Positions 36,796 through 45,763 are shown, counted from the stretch's first letter. The stretch: 64,000 bases of DNA from Limnohabitans curvus (GCF_003063475.1 NZ_NESP01000001.1:434001-498000); one strand, 5' to 3'. Notes: a model not told the origin generated them from the letters alone. Translations and numbers: made by a program.

Positions 36796-37761
36796 ATGAT
36801 GTCCTATTCACGTTCCTTGGTTGCGCTGGCTTTGACGGTGTTGTGTGCGGCGCCAGCTTTTGCTTGGCCCGACAAACCCGTCACCATCGTGGTTCCCTTC
36901 CCACCTGGCGGTGGCACCGACACAGGTGCCCGCATCGTGGGACAAAAGTTAAGTCTGAAATGGGGCCAGTCTGTCGTCATCGACAACAAAGGTGGTGCGG
37001 CAGGACAAGTGGGCGCAGATTTTGTTGCCAAAGCAAAACCGGATGGCTACACCCTTCTCATGGGGAACTTGGGCACACAAGCCATTAACCCGGCGCTGTA
37101 CAAAAAACTGCCTTACGACCCAGACAAAGCATTTGCGCCGATTTCATTGGTGGCTGAATTGCCGTTGGCGATGATGGTCAACCCTTCGGTCCCGGCGAAA
37201 TCAGCCAAAGAATTTATTGCACTCGCAAAAAATCAACCCGGCAAATTGAACTACAGCAGTTCTGGCGCAGGTGGCGGCCCGCACTTGGCCGCAGAAATGT
37301 TCAAAGATGCCACTGGCACTTTCATTGTTCACGTGCCCTACCGAGGTGGCGGACCGGCCATCACCGACTTGTTGGCTGGCAACGTTCAACTCTCTTTCAT
37401 GACTGTTTTAGAAGCCAGTGGCCACATCAAAGCGGGCAAACTCCGCGCCCTAGCCGTCACCAGCGAGCAGCGTGTGAGCGCCTTACCGGATGTGCCGAGC
37501 TTGGCCGAAGGCAGCATTCCGGGTTTCAACTCGATCAGCTGGATTGGCTTGGTTGCACCTGCGGGAACCCCCGCAGCCATTCTGGAAAAAATTTCTGTAG
37601 ATGTTCGAGAAATCATTGAGACGCCCGAGGTGAAGAATCGCTTGATTGATCTAGGCGGCATCCCCAAAGCCACGACACCAGCTGACTTCAGCAAACTCAT
37701 CGACAACGATCGCAAGCGCTACAGCGCCGTGATCAAAGAACGTGGCATCACCGCCGACTGA
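36796..37761 (+). CDS. Bug/TctC-type binding protein
   Basis: 321 residues. Signal peptide ending 'LCAAPAFA', then '[23 protein letters not shown]' and 'DNKGGAAGQVGADFVAKAKPDG' in pieces. This is the third Bug protein of the locus. It lies between the aldolase and the 2-hydroxyacid dehydrogenase genes. Ligand unknown; sugar acid likely by context. Confidence 0.9.
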   Translation: MMSYSRSLVALALTVLCAAPAFAWPDKPVTIVVPFPPGGGTDTGARIVGQKLSLKWGQSVVIDNKGGAAGQVGADFVAKAKPDGYTLLMGNLGTQAINPALYKKLPYDPDKAFAPISLVAELPLAMMVNPSVPAKSAKEFIALAKNQPGKLNYSSSGAGGGPHLAAEMFKDATGTFIVHVPYRGGGPAITDLLAGNVQLSFMTVLEASGHIKAGKLRALAVTSEQRVSALPDVPSLAEGSIPGFNSISWIGLVAPAGTPAAILEKISVDVREIIETPEVKNRLIDLGGIPKATTPADFSKLIDNDRKRYSAVIKERGITAD

Positions 37762-37777
37762 TCTTCAGGCACAACAC

Positions 37778-38716
37778 ATGAAAACCAAACTTCTCAACGT
37801 AGGTCGACTCCCTGGTCCCCTGGAATCCAGACTGGCGCAGTCCTACGAACTTTTGACCTGGCCTGCCAACCCAGAGGCAGCGCAAGCACTCTTGGCAGAC
37901 CACGCGGCCAGCATCACAGGCCTCGTCAGCTCAGCGGCCAGTGGCGTGTCCAATGACTTGATTGATCGCCTGCCACACGTGCGTGTGATTTCTAATTTTG
38001 GCGTCGGCTTAGACAAAATTGATGTGGCGTATGCCAAGGCGCGTGGCATCGCGGTGGGATACACCCCCGATGTGCTCAACGACTGCGTGGCCGACACCGC
38101 CTTTGGTTTGATGCTGGACATTGGCAGAGGCCTGAGTGCGGCCGATCGTTTTGTTCGCGATCAAAAATGGACCCACACCACATTTCCCTTAGGCTTCAAA
38201 GTCAGCGGTGCCAAGCTGGGCATTGTGGGGATGGGCCGCATTGGCCGAACCATTGCCAAACGTGCCACCGGGTTTGACATGGAAATTCGTTACCACGCCC
38301 GCAACCCTGTGACCGATGTCACTTGGGCGCATGTACCGTCACTCCTTGAATTGGCCAAGTGGTCCGACTTTTTGATCGTCATCACAGCAGGTGGTGCAGA
38401 AACAAAACATTTGATCAACGCCGACGTGCTGTCGGCACTGGGTCCACAAGGATTTCTCATCAACGTTGCGCGAGGCTCGGTGGTCGACGAAATCGCGCTG
38501 ATGGAGGCGCTCGAGAAAAAAACAATTGCAGGTGCCGGCCTCGACGTTTTTGCCAATGAACCCCATGTGCCGGAAAGATTGATGCATCTTGAAAACATTG
38601 TGATGCTTCCTCACATCGCCAGCGCAACACAACAAACACGACAAGCCATGGCGGATCGCGTGTTTGACAACTTGACCAGTTTCTTCAAAGCCGGTTGCTT
38701 AATTTCTGCAGCTTAA
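37778..38716 (+). CDS. D-isomer 2-hydroxyacid dehydrogenase (hydroxypyruvate/glyoxylate reductase type)
   Basis: 312 residues. NAD(P)-binding 'GIVGMGRIGRTIAKRATGF', catalytic Arg in 'INVARGSVVDE', Glu in 'VFANEPHVP' and His in 'MLPHIASAT'. GhrB/hydroxypyruvate-reductase-like. It could reduce hydroxypyruvate, an isomer of tartronate semialdehyde, to glycerate in parallel with the next gene. Start at 37778 (MKTKLLNVG) by family. Confidence 0.88.
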   Translation: MKTKLLNVGRLPGPLESRLAQSYELLTWPANPEAAQALLADHAASITGLVSSAASGVSNDLIDRLPHVRVISNFGVGLDKIDVAYAKARGIAVGYTPDVLNDCVADTAFGLMLDIGRGLSAADRFVRDQKWTHTTFPLGFKVSGAKLGIVGMGRIGRTIAKRATGFDMEIRYHARNPVTDVTWAHVPSLLELAKWSDFLIVITAGGAETKHLINADVLSALGPQGFLINVARGSVVDEIALMEALEKKTIAGAGLDVFANEPHVPERLMHLENIVMLPHIASATQQTRQAMADRVFDNLTSFFKAGCLISAA

Positions 38717-38738
38717 AACAACTCATAGAAAGAGAAAA

Positions 38739-39617
38739 ATGAAAATTGGATTTATTGGCCTAGGCATCATGGGCACACCGATGGCGCAGCACCTGCTCAC
38801 CGCTGGGCACGAAATGTTTGTACGCACCCGCAGCAAAGTGCCCGAGGCACTCAGTGCCGCACAAGTGTGCGCCACCAACGCCGACGTGGCACGCCATGCA
38901 GACATCATCTTTTTGATGCTGCCCGACACACCCGATGTGGACGCTGTGCTGTTTGGCAAAGACGGTGTGGCCGAAGGTTTGAGCCAAGGCAAGATCGTGG
39001 TGGACATGAGCTCCATCTCGCCCATGGACACCAAAACCTTTGCGCAAAAAATCAATGCCCTCGGCTGCGAATACCTCGATGCACCCGTGTCAGGTGGCGA
39101 AGTGGGTGCGAAGGCCGCCAGCCTCACCATCATGGTGGGCGGCTCAGAAACCACGTTCAACACCGTCAAGCCTTTGTTTGAATTGATGGGCAAAAACATC
39201 ACGCTGGTGGGTGGCAATGGCGACGGGCAAACCACCAAAGTGGCCAACCAAATCATCGTGGCCTTGAACATTGCCGCCGTTGGCGAAGCCTTGCTGTTTG
39301 CCAGCAAAGCCGGTGCTGACCCCGCCAAGGTGCGTGCCGCGTTGATGGGTGGCTTTGCATCCAGCCGCATTTTGGAAGTGCATGGCGAACGCATGATCAA
39401 ACGCACGTTTGACCCTGGCTTTCGCATTGCCTTGCATCAAAAGGATTTGGCCTTGGCCCTCAACGGTGCCAAAGCCATTGGCGTGTCACTGCCACAAACC
39501 GCATCGGCCGCACAGCTCATGCAAGCGTGTGCCTCGAATGGTTGGGGCCAACTGGACCACTCGGCCTTGGTGAAGTCGCTGGAGTTGATGGCCGCACACG
39601 AAGTGGCCAGCAAGTAA
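38739..39617 (+). CDS. garR: 2-hydroxy-3-oxopropionate (tartronate semialdehyde) reductase
   Basis: 292-residue beta-hydroxyacid dehydrogenase. N-terminal 'IGFIGLGIMGTPMAQHLLTAGHE', substrate motif 'DAPVSGGEVGAKAASLTIMVGG', catalytic Lys in 'GDGQTTKVANQIIVALN' and the C-terminal 'KDLALALNGAKAIGVSLPQTA'. It reduces the tartronate semialdehyde from the aldolase to D-glycerate. The glycerate kinase needed next is not in the window. Confidence 0.92.
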   Translation: MKIGFIGLGIMGTPMAQHLLTAGHEMFVRTRSKVPEALSAAQVCATNADVARHADIIFLMLPDTPDVDAVLFGKDGVAEGLSQGKIVVDMSSISPMDTKTFAQKINALGCEYLDAPVSGGEVGAKAASLTIMVGGSETTFNTVKPLFELMGKNITLVGGNGDGQTTKVANQIIVALNIAAVGEALLFASKAGADPAKVRAALMGGFASSRILEVHGERMIKRTFDPGFRIALHQKDLALALNGAKAIGVSLPQTASAAQLMQACASNGWGQLDHSALVKSLELMAAHEVASK

Positions 39618-39666
39618 TACCGTACGGCCGGTTGCCGCAAACAGAGAACAACAAGGAGACAAGTCC

Positions 39667-40767
39667 ATGCAACAGATGAAGAACATTGAACGTCGTCAAT
39701 TTCTCAAGACGGCTGCGGGAAGCAGCCTAGCTGTGATGAGCGCTGCGGCAGGTGCGCAATCGTTTGGCTTCACGCCAAACCAACGCTACCCAGATCCGGC
39801 CATTCAAATCCTAGACCCGAGCTTTGCGAAATATCGCATCTACAGCAGCTCTGTTGAACAAGTTGCGACGGGATTTCGCTGGGCTGAAGGTCCGGCGTAT
39901 TACGCCAAAGGCGGCTATCTGTTGTTTAGCGACATTCCTAATAACCGAATCATGAAGTTTGATGAGGCAACAGGAAAGACCACCGTTTTTCGTGAAAAAG
40001 CGAACTACGCCAATGGAAACACATTTGATCGACAAGGTCGTTTGCTGACATGCGAGCACTCAATCACACGTCGCGTCACACGCACTGAGCTGAATGGAAA
40101 AATTACCGTTTTGGCTGACAGCTTTGAAGGCAAACGCTTGAACGCGCCCAACGACATTGTGGTGAAGTCGGATGACACCATCTGGTTCACGGATCCACTC
40201 TTTGGTATCAACGGCGAATGGGAGGGCTCCCGTGCGAAGTCCGAGCAAGCAAGTACCAATGTGTATCGCATTGGTACTGACGGCAAGTTGACGGCAATGA
40301 TCACCGACATCGTCAACCCGAACGGGTTAGCGTTCTCTCCCGACGAGAAAAAACTCTATGTGGTCGAATGGAAAGGAACGCCCAACCGTAGCATTTGGAG
40401 CTTTGATATCAACGCTGATGGCAGCGTATCCAACAAAACAAAAGTAATTGACGCAGCTGATCAAGGGGCATTGGATGGCTTCAGAATCGATCGCGATGGC
40501 AACCTGTGGTGCGGCTGGGGTAGCAATGGCGCATTACAAGCTGAGCCTACGGACAACGGTGTGCGCAAAGTTTACGAATTGAAAGCCAAATCGCAAGATT
40601 TAGATGGTGTGATGATTTTCAACCCACAAGGCAAAGCCATTGGGTTCATCAAGCTGCCAGAGCGATGCGCCAATTTGACCTTTGGTGGCCCCAAGCGCAA
40701 CCGCTTGTATATGACAAGCAGCCACTCGGTTTATGCCTTGTATGTAGAAGCACATGGCGCGGTGTAA
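39667..40767 (+). CDS. SMP-30/LRE family lactonase with Tat-type signal
   Basis: 366 residues. It opens with a twin-arginine-like signal '[25 protein letters not shown]', then a propeller lactonase with the same ligand positions as the cytosolic paralogue ('RWAEGPAYY', 'NAPNDIV', '[11 protein letters not shown]', '[18 protein letters not shown]'). Likely periplasmic hydrolysis of sugar lactones before uptake. Its third-position base use looks less GC-biased than the rest of the operon, suggesting a later arrival. Last gene before the terminator. Confidence 0.87.
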   Translation: MQQMKNIERRQFLKTAAGSSLAVMSAAAGAQSFGFTPNQRYPDPAIQILDPSFAKYRIYSSSVEQVATGFRWAEGPAYYAKGGYLLFSDIPNNRIMKFDEATGKTTVFREKANYANGNTFDRQGRLLTCEHSITRRVTRTELNGKITVLADSFEGKRLNAPNDIVVKSDDTIWFTDPLFGINGEWEGSRAKSEQASTNVYRIGTDGKLTAMITDIVNPNGLAFSPDEKKLYVVEWKGTPNRSIWSFDINADGSVSNKTKVIDAADQGALDGFRIDRDGNLWCGWGSNGALQAEPTDNGVRKVYELKAKSQDLDGVMIFNPQGKAIGFIKLPERCANLTFGGPKRNRLYMTSSHSVYALYVEAHGAV

Positions 40768-40780
40768 TCGTCCTTAACTT

Positions 40781-40808
40781 AAAAAACCCGCCAAGTGCGG
40801 GTTTTTTT
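40781..40808 (+). terminator. strong terminator closing the uronate/aldarate operon
   Basis: AAAAAACCCGC, loop CAAGT, GCGGGTTTTTTT. It lies 13 bp after the last stop codon of the 12-gene unit. The A-run on the left makes it bidirectional, so it can also serve the convergent TRIC-type gene. Confidence 0.92.
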
Positions 40809-40825
40809 GTGGAGAACGCGCTCGC

Positions 40826-41473
40826 TCAGTCTTCAATCTTCCAAGTTGGCAAACGCCATTCAAACTGCAAGGCAGCTAAGCGCAACAGCGTGACGGTAGC
40901 CGCGCCAATGGCGACCACGGCATTGGGGTAAAAGCCCAAGTAATGCAAGACCACCACCACCCAACCACCGGCAAACGCACACACAGCGTAGGGGTGATGG
41001 TCGTGAAAGGCCGTCGGGATTTCGTTGCACACGATGTCGCGCAACACGCCGCCAAAAGTGGCAGTGATGACCCCCATCAGCACAGCGATGAGCGCAGGCA
41101 TTTGCAGACCCAACGCGATTTGCGTACCGCTGGCCGCAAACAGGCCCAGCCCCAAAGCATCGGGCCATTGCATGGATTTCTCGGTAGGTTTGAAATGCTT
41201 GGCGCGCATCAACACCATGGCCGCAATGCACAAACCCAGCACAGACCACAAATACCAAGACTGCTCAATCCAAAACAAAGGGCGACGGTCCAGCAGCACA
41301 TCGCGCAGCGTGCCGCCGCCAAAAGCCGCCACACTGGCCACAGCACACACGCCCACGGCATCTAGCTTTTTGCGGGCAGCTTCCATCACCCCAGACAGGG
41401 CGAAGGCCACCGTGCCTGCAATTTCAATGCTTGTTTGCACCCCTGAGAGGGTTTGCGTCGTCAAGACGTCCAT
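40826..41473 (-). CDS. TRIC-type cation channel / UPF0126 membrane protein
   Basis: 215 residues, seven hydrophobic segments in two repeats. Family motifs 'FALSGVMEAARKKLDAVGVCAVASVAAFGGGTLRDVLLDR' (in pieces) and 'TATFGGVLRDIVCNEIP' carry the paired GGGxxRD / GGxxRD glycine motifs of YadS/YicG/TRIC homologues, reported as trimeric potassium channels. Divergent from queE. Confidence 0.87.
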   Translation of the reverse strand: MDVLTTQTLSGVQTSIEIAGTVAFALSGVMEAARKKLDAVGVCAVASVAAFGGGTLRDVLLDRRPLFWIEQSWYLWSVLGLCIAAMVLMRAKHFKPTEKSMQWPDALGLGLFAASGTQIALGLQMPALIAVLMGVITATFGGVLRDIVCNEIPTAFHDHHPYAVCAFAGGWVVVVLHYLGFYPNAVVAIGAATVTLLRLAALQFEWRLPTWKIED

Positions 41474-41498
41474 CGCCTAAGTCCCTATTTAGCCAACC

Positions 41499-41533
41499 AA
41501 AACGGTAAGTGTCGCACCTTCAATCGCCGTTTT
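41499..41533. repeat. inverted repeat in the queE leader
   Basis: Arms AAAACGG (41499-41505) and CCGTTTT (41527-41533) with a 21-base loop, 35 bp before queE. I could not fit it to a preQ1 riboswitch class, so it is listed only as a hairpin. Confidence 0.25.
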
Positions 41534-41567
41534 AGGGGGACACGTCACTTGCTGCGAAAATAGCGGC

Positions 41568-42203
41568 ATGACGTACAGCGTGAAAGAAATGTTCTACACC
41601 TTGCAAGGTGAAGGCGCCAATGCCGGGCAACCTGCCGTGTTTTGCCGTTTTGCCGGCTGCAACCTGTGGAGTGGCAGGGAAGTTGACCGCAGCTCGGCCA
41701 TTTGCCAGTTCTGCGATACCGACTTTGTGGGCACCGATGGCACACACGGCGGCAAGTTTGACAGCGCCCAAGCCTTGGCCGCCGCCATTGCCAGCTTTTG
41801 GCCAGCCACTGACACGGCGCACCGCTTTGTGGTGCTGACGGGTGGCGAGCCCTTGCTGCAAGTGGACGAGGCCTTGGTCGATGCCCTGCACGCCCTTCAC
41901 TTCACCATTGCGGTGGAAACCAACGGCACGGTGCAACCGCCCAAAGGCATTGACTGGCTGTGCATGAGCCCCAAGGCTGGTAGCCAGCGTGTGGTGGAAG
42001 CAGGCCAAGAACTCAAGCTGGTGTTTCCACAAGTGGGTGCCGAGCCCGCGCTGTATGAATCTTTGAATTTTGAAAATTTTTATTTACAGCCCATGGATGG
42101 GCCCAACGCAGCAGCCAACACCGCTGCGGCCGTGGCCTATTGCCAAGCGCACCCGCGCTGGCGTTTGAGCGTGCAAACCCATAAGTTGATTGGCATCCGA
42201 TGA
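41568..42203 (+). CDS. queE: 7-carboxy-7-deazaguanine synthase
   Basis: Radical SAM enzyme converting 6-carboxytetrahydropterin to CDG in queuosine synthesis. 211 residues. Substrate region 'YTLQGEGANAGQPAVFCRFAGCNLW'. The cluster cysteines follow CX14CX2C ('CNLWSG...ICQFC'), the variant described for Burkholderia QueE, not the usual CX3CX2C. 'LTGGEPLLQ' is the SAM-binding GGE. It overlaps queD by 4 bp. Confidence 0.92.
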   Translation: MTYSVKEMFYTLQGEGANAGQPAVFCRFAGCNLWSGREVDRSSAICQFCDTDFVGTDGTHGGKFDSAQALAAAIASFWPATDTAHRFVVLTGGEPLLQVDEALVDALHALHFTIAVETNGTVQPPKGIDWLCMSPKAGSQRVVEAGQELKLVFPQVGAEPALYESLNFENFYLQPMDGPNAAANTAAAVAYCQAHPRWRLSVQTHKLIGIR

Positions 42204-42571
42204 AATATGAACTTAGCCAGCGCTTCTATTTTGAAGCTGCCCATACCTTGCGCCGCAAAATTGATTCGGAAGGCAGCCTGCGCATCCACGGCCACACCTA
42301 CCACGCCGAAGTGACCATTGCAGGCAAGCCTGACCCTGAGTCCGGCATGATGATGGACCTCGCATTTCTGCGCCAAGAAGTCGAGAAAGTGCGCGAAAAG
42401 CTCGACCACCATTTCCTTGACGAAGTACCAGGCATTGGCCCCGCCACGCTCGAGAACCTGTGCGCCTTCATCTACAACGACCTCAAAGCGACGTTGCCCA
42501 ACATCCACTGCATCAAGATTGAGCGCCCCGCCAGCGGCGACACCTGCTGCTTGCTGCCCAACGAGGACTGA
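42200..42571 (+). CDS. queD: 6-carboxy-5,6,7,8-tetrahydropterin synthase
   Basis: 123 residues of the PTPS/QueD family. Zinc ligands are His in 'FEAAHTLRR' and the HGH in 'LRIHGHTYHAEV'. 'GMMMDLAFLRQEVEKV' and 'PTxENL'-like 'GPATLENLCAFIYN' also match. Makes the QueE substrate from dihydroneopterin triphosphate; coupled to queE by an ATGA overlap. Confidence 0.93.
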   Translation: MKYELSQRFYFEAAHTLRRKIDSEGSLRIHGHTYHAEVTIAGKPDPESGMMMDLAFLRQEVEKVREKLDHHFLDEVPGIGPATLENLCAFIYNDLKATLPNIHCIKIERPASGDTCCLLPNED

Positions 42572-42573
42572 AC

Positions 42574-43269
42574 ATGTCTATCCAAGCGGTGGTATTCGAT
42601 GCCTATGGCACGCTGTTCGATGTGTATTCGATTGGCGCTTTGGCCGAGCAGCTGTACCCCGGCCAAGGTGCGGCCATCTCGGTGCTGTGGCGCGACAAGC
42701 AGATTGACTACACGCGGCTCATCACGATGTCTGACCCGCACCGCGCGGAAGGCAGCCGCTACTACCAATCGTTTTGGAACATCACGCGCAGCGCCTTGCT
42801 CTACACACTCGAACGCTTCAAGCTCGATGCCAAGCCGGAACATGTGGACGCGTTGATGGGCCAATACGCCAAGCTCACGCCTTTTGCTGAGAACTTGGGT
42901 GTGTTGCAAAGCCTGAAAGAGCGTGGCATCACCACGGCTATTTTGTCGAACGGCAGCCCTGAGATGCTCAGCACGGCGGTATCGAGTGCAGGCATGACAG
43001 ATTTGATTGACCACGTCATCTCGGTGGACCCCATTCGCCTGTTCAAAACTTCGCCCGAGGCCTACGGCTTGGTACATCAAACCATTCCCGCTGAGAAGCA
43101 AGATATTTTGTTTGTGTCCAGCAACGGCTGGGACGCCTTGGGTGCCACTTGGTTTGGCTTCACCACGCTGTGGGTGAACCGCCAACAGCTGCCCTTTGAA
43201 GCCATCGGCCCCCACCCCAGCTACACCGGCCACGACCTGACGCGCGTGCTGGACGTGTTCAACCACTGA
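42574..43269 (+). CDS. haloacid dehalogenase type II
   Basis: 231-residue HAD-superfamily enzyme. Motif I 'VVFDAYGTLFDVYS' is the DAYGTLFDV form of L-2-haloacid dehalogenases, motif II is 'ILSNGSPEML', motif III Lys is in 'RLFKTSPEAYGL' and motif IV is 'ILFVSSNGWDALGA'. The SSNxxD in motif IV supports dehalogenase over phosphatase. It starts 2 bp after queD but has no evident link with queuosine. Confidence 0.87.
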   Translation: MSIQAVVFDAYGTLFDVYSIGALAEQLYPGQGAAISVLWRDKQIDYTRLITMSDPHRAEGSRYYQSFWNITRSALLYTLERFKLDAKPEHVDALMGQYAKLTPFAENLGVLQSLKERGITTAILSNGSPEMLSTAVSSAGMTDLIDHVISVDPIRLFKTSPEAYGLVHQTIPAEKQDILFVSSNGWDALGATWFGFTTLWVNRQQLPFEAIGPHPSYTGHDLTRVLDVFNH

Positions 43270-43673
43270 TGGACAGCCTGCGCATCGACAAGTGGCTGTG
43301 GGCCGCACGCTTCTACAAAACACGCAGCCTCGCGTGTGATGAAGTGACCAAACACCGCGTGCAAATCAATGGCCAAGACGTCAAGCCTGCTCGCGAAGTG
43401 AAAGTGGGAGACACCCTCACCGTGCGCCAAGGCAACATCACCAAAACTGTTCAAGTCAAAGGCATCAGCGCTGCACGTGGCTCTGCGCCCGTGGCGCAAC
43501 TGTTGTACGAAGAAACAGCTGAGAGCATGGCTTTGCGCGCAAAGCTTGCTGAACAAAACCGCATGGCGGCAGAGCCTGCACACAGCATTGAGCACGGCCG
43601 CCCCACCAAGCGCGACCGTCGCCAAATCGAACACGCATGGAACGAGCGCTGGAGCGCGAGTACCGACACCTAA
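43269..43673 (+). CDS. hslR: S4-domain RNA-binding protein (HslR/Hsp15-like)
   Basis: 134 residues. The N-terminal S4 domain 'RIDKWLWAARFYKTRSLACDEVTKHRVQINGQDVKPAREVKVGD' (in pieces) is followed by a basic tail. Hsp15 binds 50S subunits carrying stalled nascent chains. The start overlaps the dehalogenase stop by 1 bp. Confidence 0.87.
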   Translation: MDSLRIDKWLWAARFYKTRSLACDEVTKHRVQINGQDVKPAREVKVGDTLTVRQGNITKTVQVKGISAARGSAPVAQLLYEETAESMALRAKLAEQNRMAAEPAHSIEHGRPTKRDRRQIEHAWNERWSASTDT

Positions 43674-43706
43674 ACACATCAATACACAACATAAAGGAAC
43701 ACACAC

Positions 43707-44417
43707 ATGGGCGCTCAATGGAAAGCCAAAGGCAAAGACTTAGCCGCCAACGCCAAGGGCCGCGTTTTTAGCAAACTGGCCAAGGACATCATGGTCGCGG
43801 CACGCAACGGTGCAGACCCCGCAGCCAACGCACGCCTGCGCATGGTGATGGAGCAGGCCCGCAAAGTGTCTATGCCAAAAGACACGCTGGATCGCGCGAT
43901 CAAAAAAGGGGCTGGCTTGACAGGTGAATCTGTGCAGTTTGAACGCGTGATTTACGAAGGCTACGCGCCACACCAAGTGGCGGTGATGGTCGAGTGTTTG
44001 ACCGACAACGTCAACCGCACCGCGCCCGAAATGCGTGTGTTGTTTCGCAAAGGCCAGCTCGGCACATCAGGCTCAGTGTCATGGGACTTTGACCACATTG
44101 GTCTGATTGAAGCTGAACCCACCGCCCCCGATGCCGATGCCGAAATGGCCGCCATCGAAGCCGGTGCGCAAGACTTTGAAGCGGGCGACGAAGGCACCTC
44201 GGTGTTCATCACCGACCCCGCTGACCTCGACCTCGTGAGCCGCGCCCTGCCCGCGCACGGCTTCAATGTGTTGTCAGCCAAGCTGGGCTACAAACCCAAA
44301 AACCCCGTTGACCCAGCGAACCTGAGCGCCGCAGCTTTAGAAGAAGTCGAAGCCTTCCTTTCTGCCATCGACGACAACGACGATGTCCAAAACGTCTACG
44401 TGGGGCTGCTGGGTTAA
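43707..44417 (+). CDS. YebC/PmpR family regulator or translation factor
   Basis: 236 residues, full length for the family. Starts '[23 protein letters not shown]' (in pieces) with '[18 protein letters not shown]' and '[18 protein letters not shown]'. This looks like the YebC_II/YeeN branch rather than the canonical 'MAGHSKWANIKHRK' form. Older work describes DNA binding, and recent work links YebC proteins to translation of proline stretches. Preceded by AAGGA. Confidence 0.88.
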   Translation: MGAQWKAKGKDLAANAKGRVFSKLAKDIMVAARNGADPAANARLRMVMEQARKVSMPKDTLDRAIKKGAGLTGESVQFERVIYEGYAPHQVAVMVECLTDNVNRTAPEMRVLFRKGQLGTSGSVSWDFDHIGLIEAEPTAPDADAEMAAIEAGAQDFEAGDEGTSVFITDPADLDLVSRALPAHGFNVLSAKLGYKPKNPVDPANLSAAALEEVEAFLSAIDDNDDVQNVYVGLLG

Positions 44418-44425
44418 CTTCATAC

Positions 44426-45700
44426 ATGACAGTGATCACGCAAGCGCAGCAAGGCAAGCTCGGCACTTTAGGCATTGACTTCGGCACATCCAACTCGGCC
44501 ATCGCTTGGGCTGAGCCACAAGGAAAAGCCCAACCCATCCCCTTGGAGGGAGATGCGCTGGCCATGCCGACGGCCGTGTTTTACAACGCCGAAGAAAACA
44601 GCACCCACTTTGGCCGCGAAGCCATCACGCACTACCTAGAAGGCACCGAGGGACGCTTGATGCGCTCGCTCAAAAGCCTGCTGGGCAGCCCGCTGCTGAT
44701 GGAGACCACGCTCATCAACAACCAGCTGGTGAGCTTCCAAGACATCATCACCACGTATCTGGCCACTTTGCGTGAACGTGCCACCCGTCACTTAGGCGTG
44801 GCCCCCACACGCGTGGTGATGGGCCGCCCCGTGCATTTTGTGGATGACGATGCGACACGTGATGCACAAGCCGAAGCCTCACTACGCCACGCGGCTGAAA
44901 GCGTTGGCTTTACCGACGTCTCGTTTCAACTCGAACCCATCGCTGCTGCGTTGGATTACGAACAACGCCTCACACGCGAAACCACCGTGCTGGTGGCTGA
45001 CATTGGGGGTGGCACGTCTGACTTCACCGTGGTGCGCCTAGGGCCTGAGCGCATGCACCAAGCCAACCGTGCTGACGATGTGTTGGCAACGACGGGCATT
45101 CACATTGGCGGCACAGACTTTGACCAAAAACTCAGCCTCGGCCAACTCATGCCCTTGCTGGGCTACGGCCACATGGGCCCGCAAAACCGAGAAGTGCCCA
45201 ACCGCGTGTTTTTTGATTTGTCCACCTGGCACTTGATCAACTGGCAATACCAACCCAAGGCCATGGCGCAAGCCAAAGCCTTGCAAGTCAATTACAGCGA
45301 TGTGCGCTTGCATGACCGACTGATGCGCGTGCTGACCGAGCGCTACGGTCACCACATGGCCCACGATGTGGAGCAAGCCAAAATTCGTTGCTCACAAACC
45401 GACCACGACACACGCATTGACTTGTCATATGTCGAAACAGGCTTGGCCTCCGCCCTGCGCACATCCGACCTACACGCACACTTGGCGCAGCTGCTGGCCA
45501 ACACGGTCGCGTGCGCACGTGCGTGCGTGCAACGCGCAGGACTCACACACGGAAAACCTGATGCCATTTACCTCACGGGGGGCTCATCGGCGCTGCGTAC
45601 ATTTCAACAAGCGCTGCAAACTGAGTTTGCGGGCGTGCCATTGGTAGAAGGCGATTTGTTTGGCGGCGTGGCTTCGGGCTTGGTGTACAGCCGTCACTGA
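44426..45700 (+). CDS. Hsp70-family protein without substrate domain (YegD-like)
   Basis: 424 residues that cover only the actin-like ATPase of Hsp70: phosphate 1 'LGIDFGTSNSAIAWAE', phosphate 2 'VLVADIGGGTSDFTVV', adenosine 'AIYLTGGSSALRTFQQAL'. No substrate-binding beta domain or lid, as in YegD. It starts 8 bp after the YebC-like gene and ends at a terminator. Role unknown. Confidence 0.87.
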   Translation: MTVITQAQQGKLGTLGIDFGTSNSAIAWAEPQGKAQPIPLEGDALAMPTAVFYNAEENSTHFGREAITHYLEGTEGRLMRSLKSLLGSPLLMETTLINNQLVSFQDIITTYLATLRERATRHLGVAPTRVVMGRPVHFVDDDATRDAQAEASLRHAAESVGFTDVSFQLEPIAAALDYEQRLTRETTVLVADIGGGTSDFTVVRLGPERMHQANRADDVLATTGIHIGGTDFDQKLSLGQLMPLLGYGHMGPQNREVPNRVFFDLSTWHLINWQYQPKAMAQAKALQVNYSDVRLHDRLMRVLTERYGHHMAHDVEQAKIRCSQTDHDTRIDLSYVETGLASALRTSDLHAHLAQLLANTVACARACVQRAGLTHGKPDAIYLTGGSSALRTFQQALQTEFAGVPLVEGDLFGGVASGLVYSRH

Positions 45701-45718
45701 ACACCAACCGAACAGACG

Positions 45719-45748
45719 AAAAAAGGGCCGCAATTGCGGCCCTTTTTT
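45719..45748. terminator. bidirectional terminator between Hsp70-like and TRAP genes
   Basis: AAAAAAGGGCCGC, loop AATT, GCGGCCCTTTTTT: a perfect 13-bp stem with T-runs on both strands. It serves the plus-strand Hsp70-like gene and the minus-strand TRAP operon that ends at 45764. Confidence 0.95.
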
Positions 45749-45763
45749 CATGCGAGAAACGCT

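Noticed and set aside
41499..41533. Possible preQ1 riboswitch before queE
   Set aside because: A hairpin exists, but the loop and 3' tail do not fit the preQ1 class I, II or III patterns I know, so only an inverted repeat is reported.
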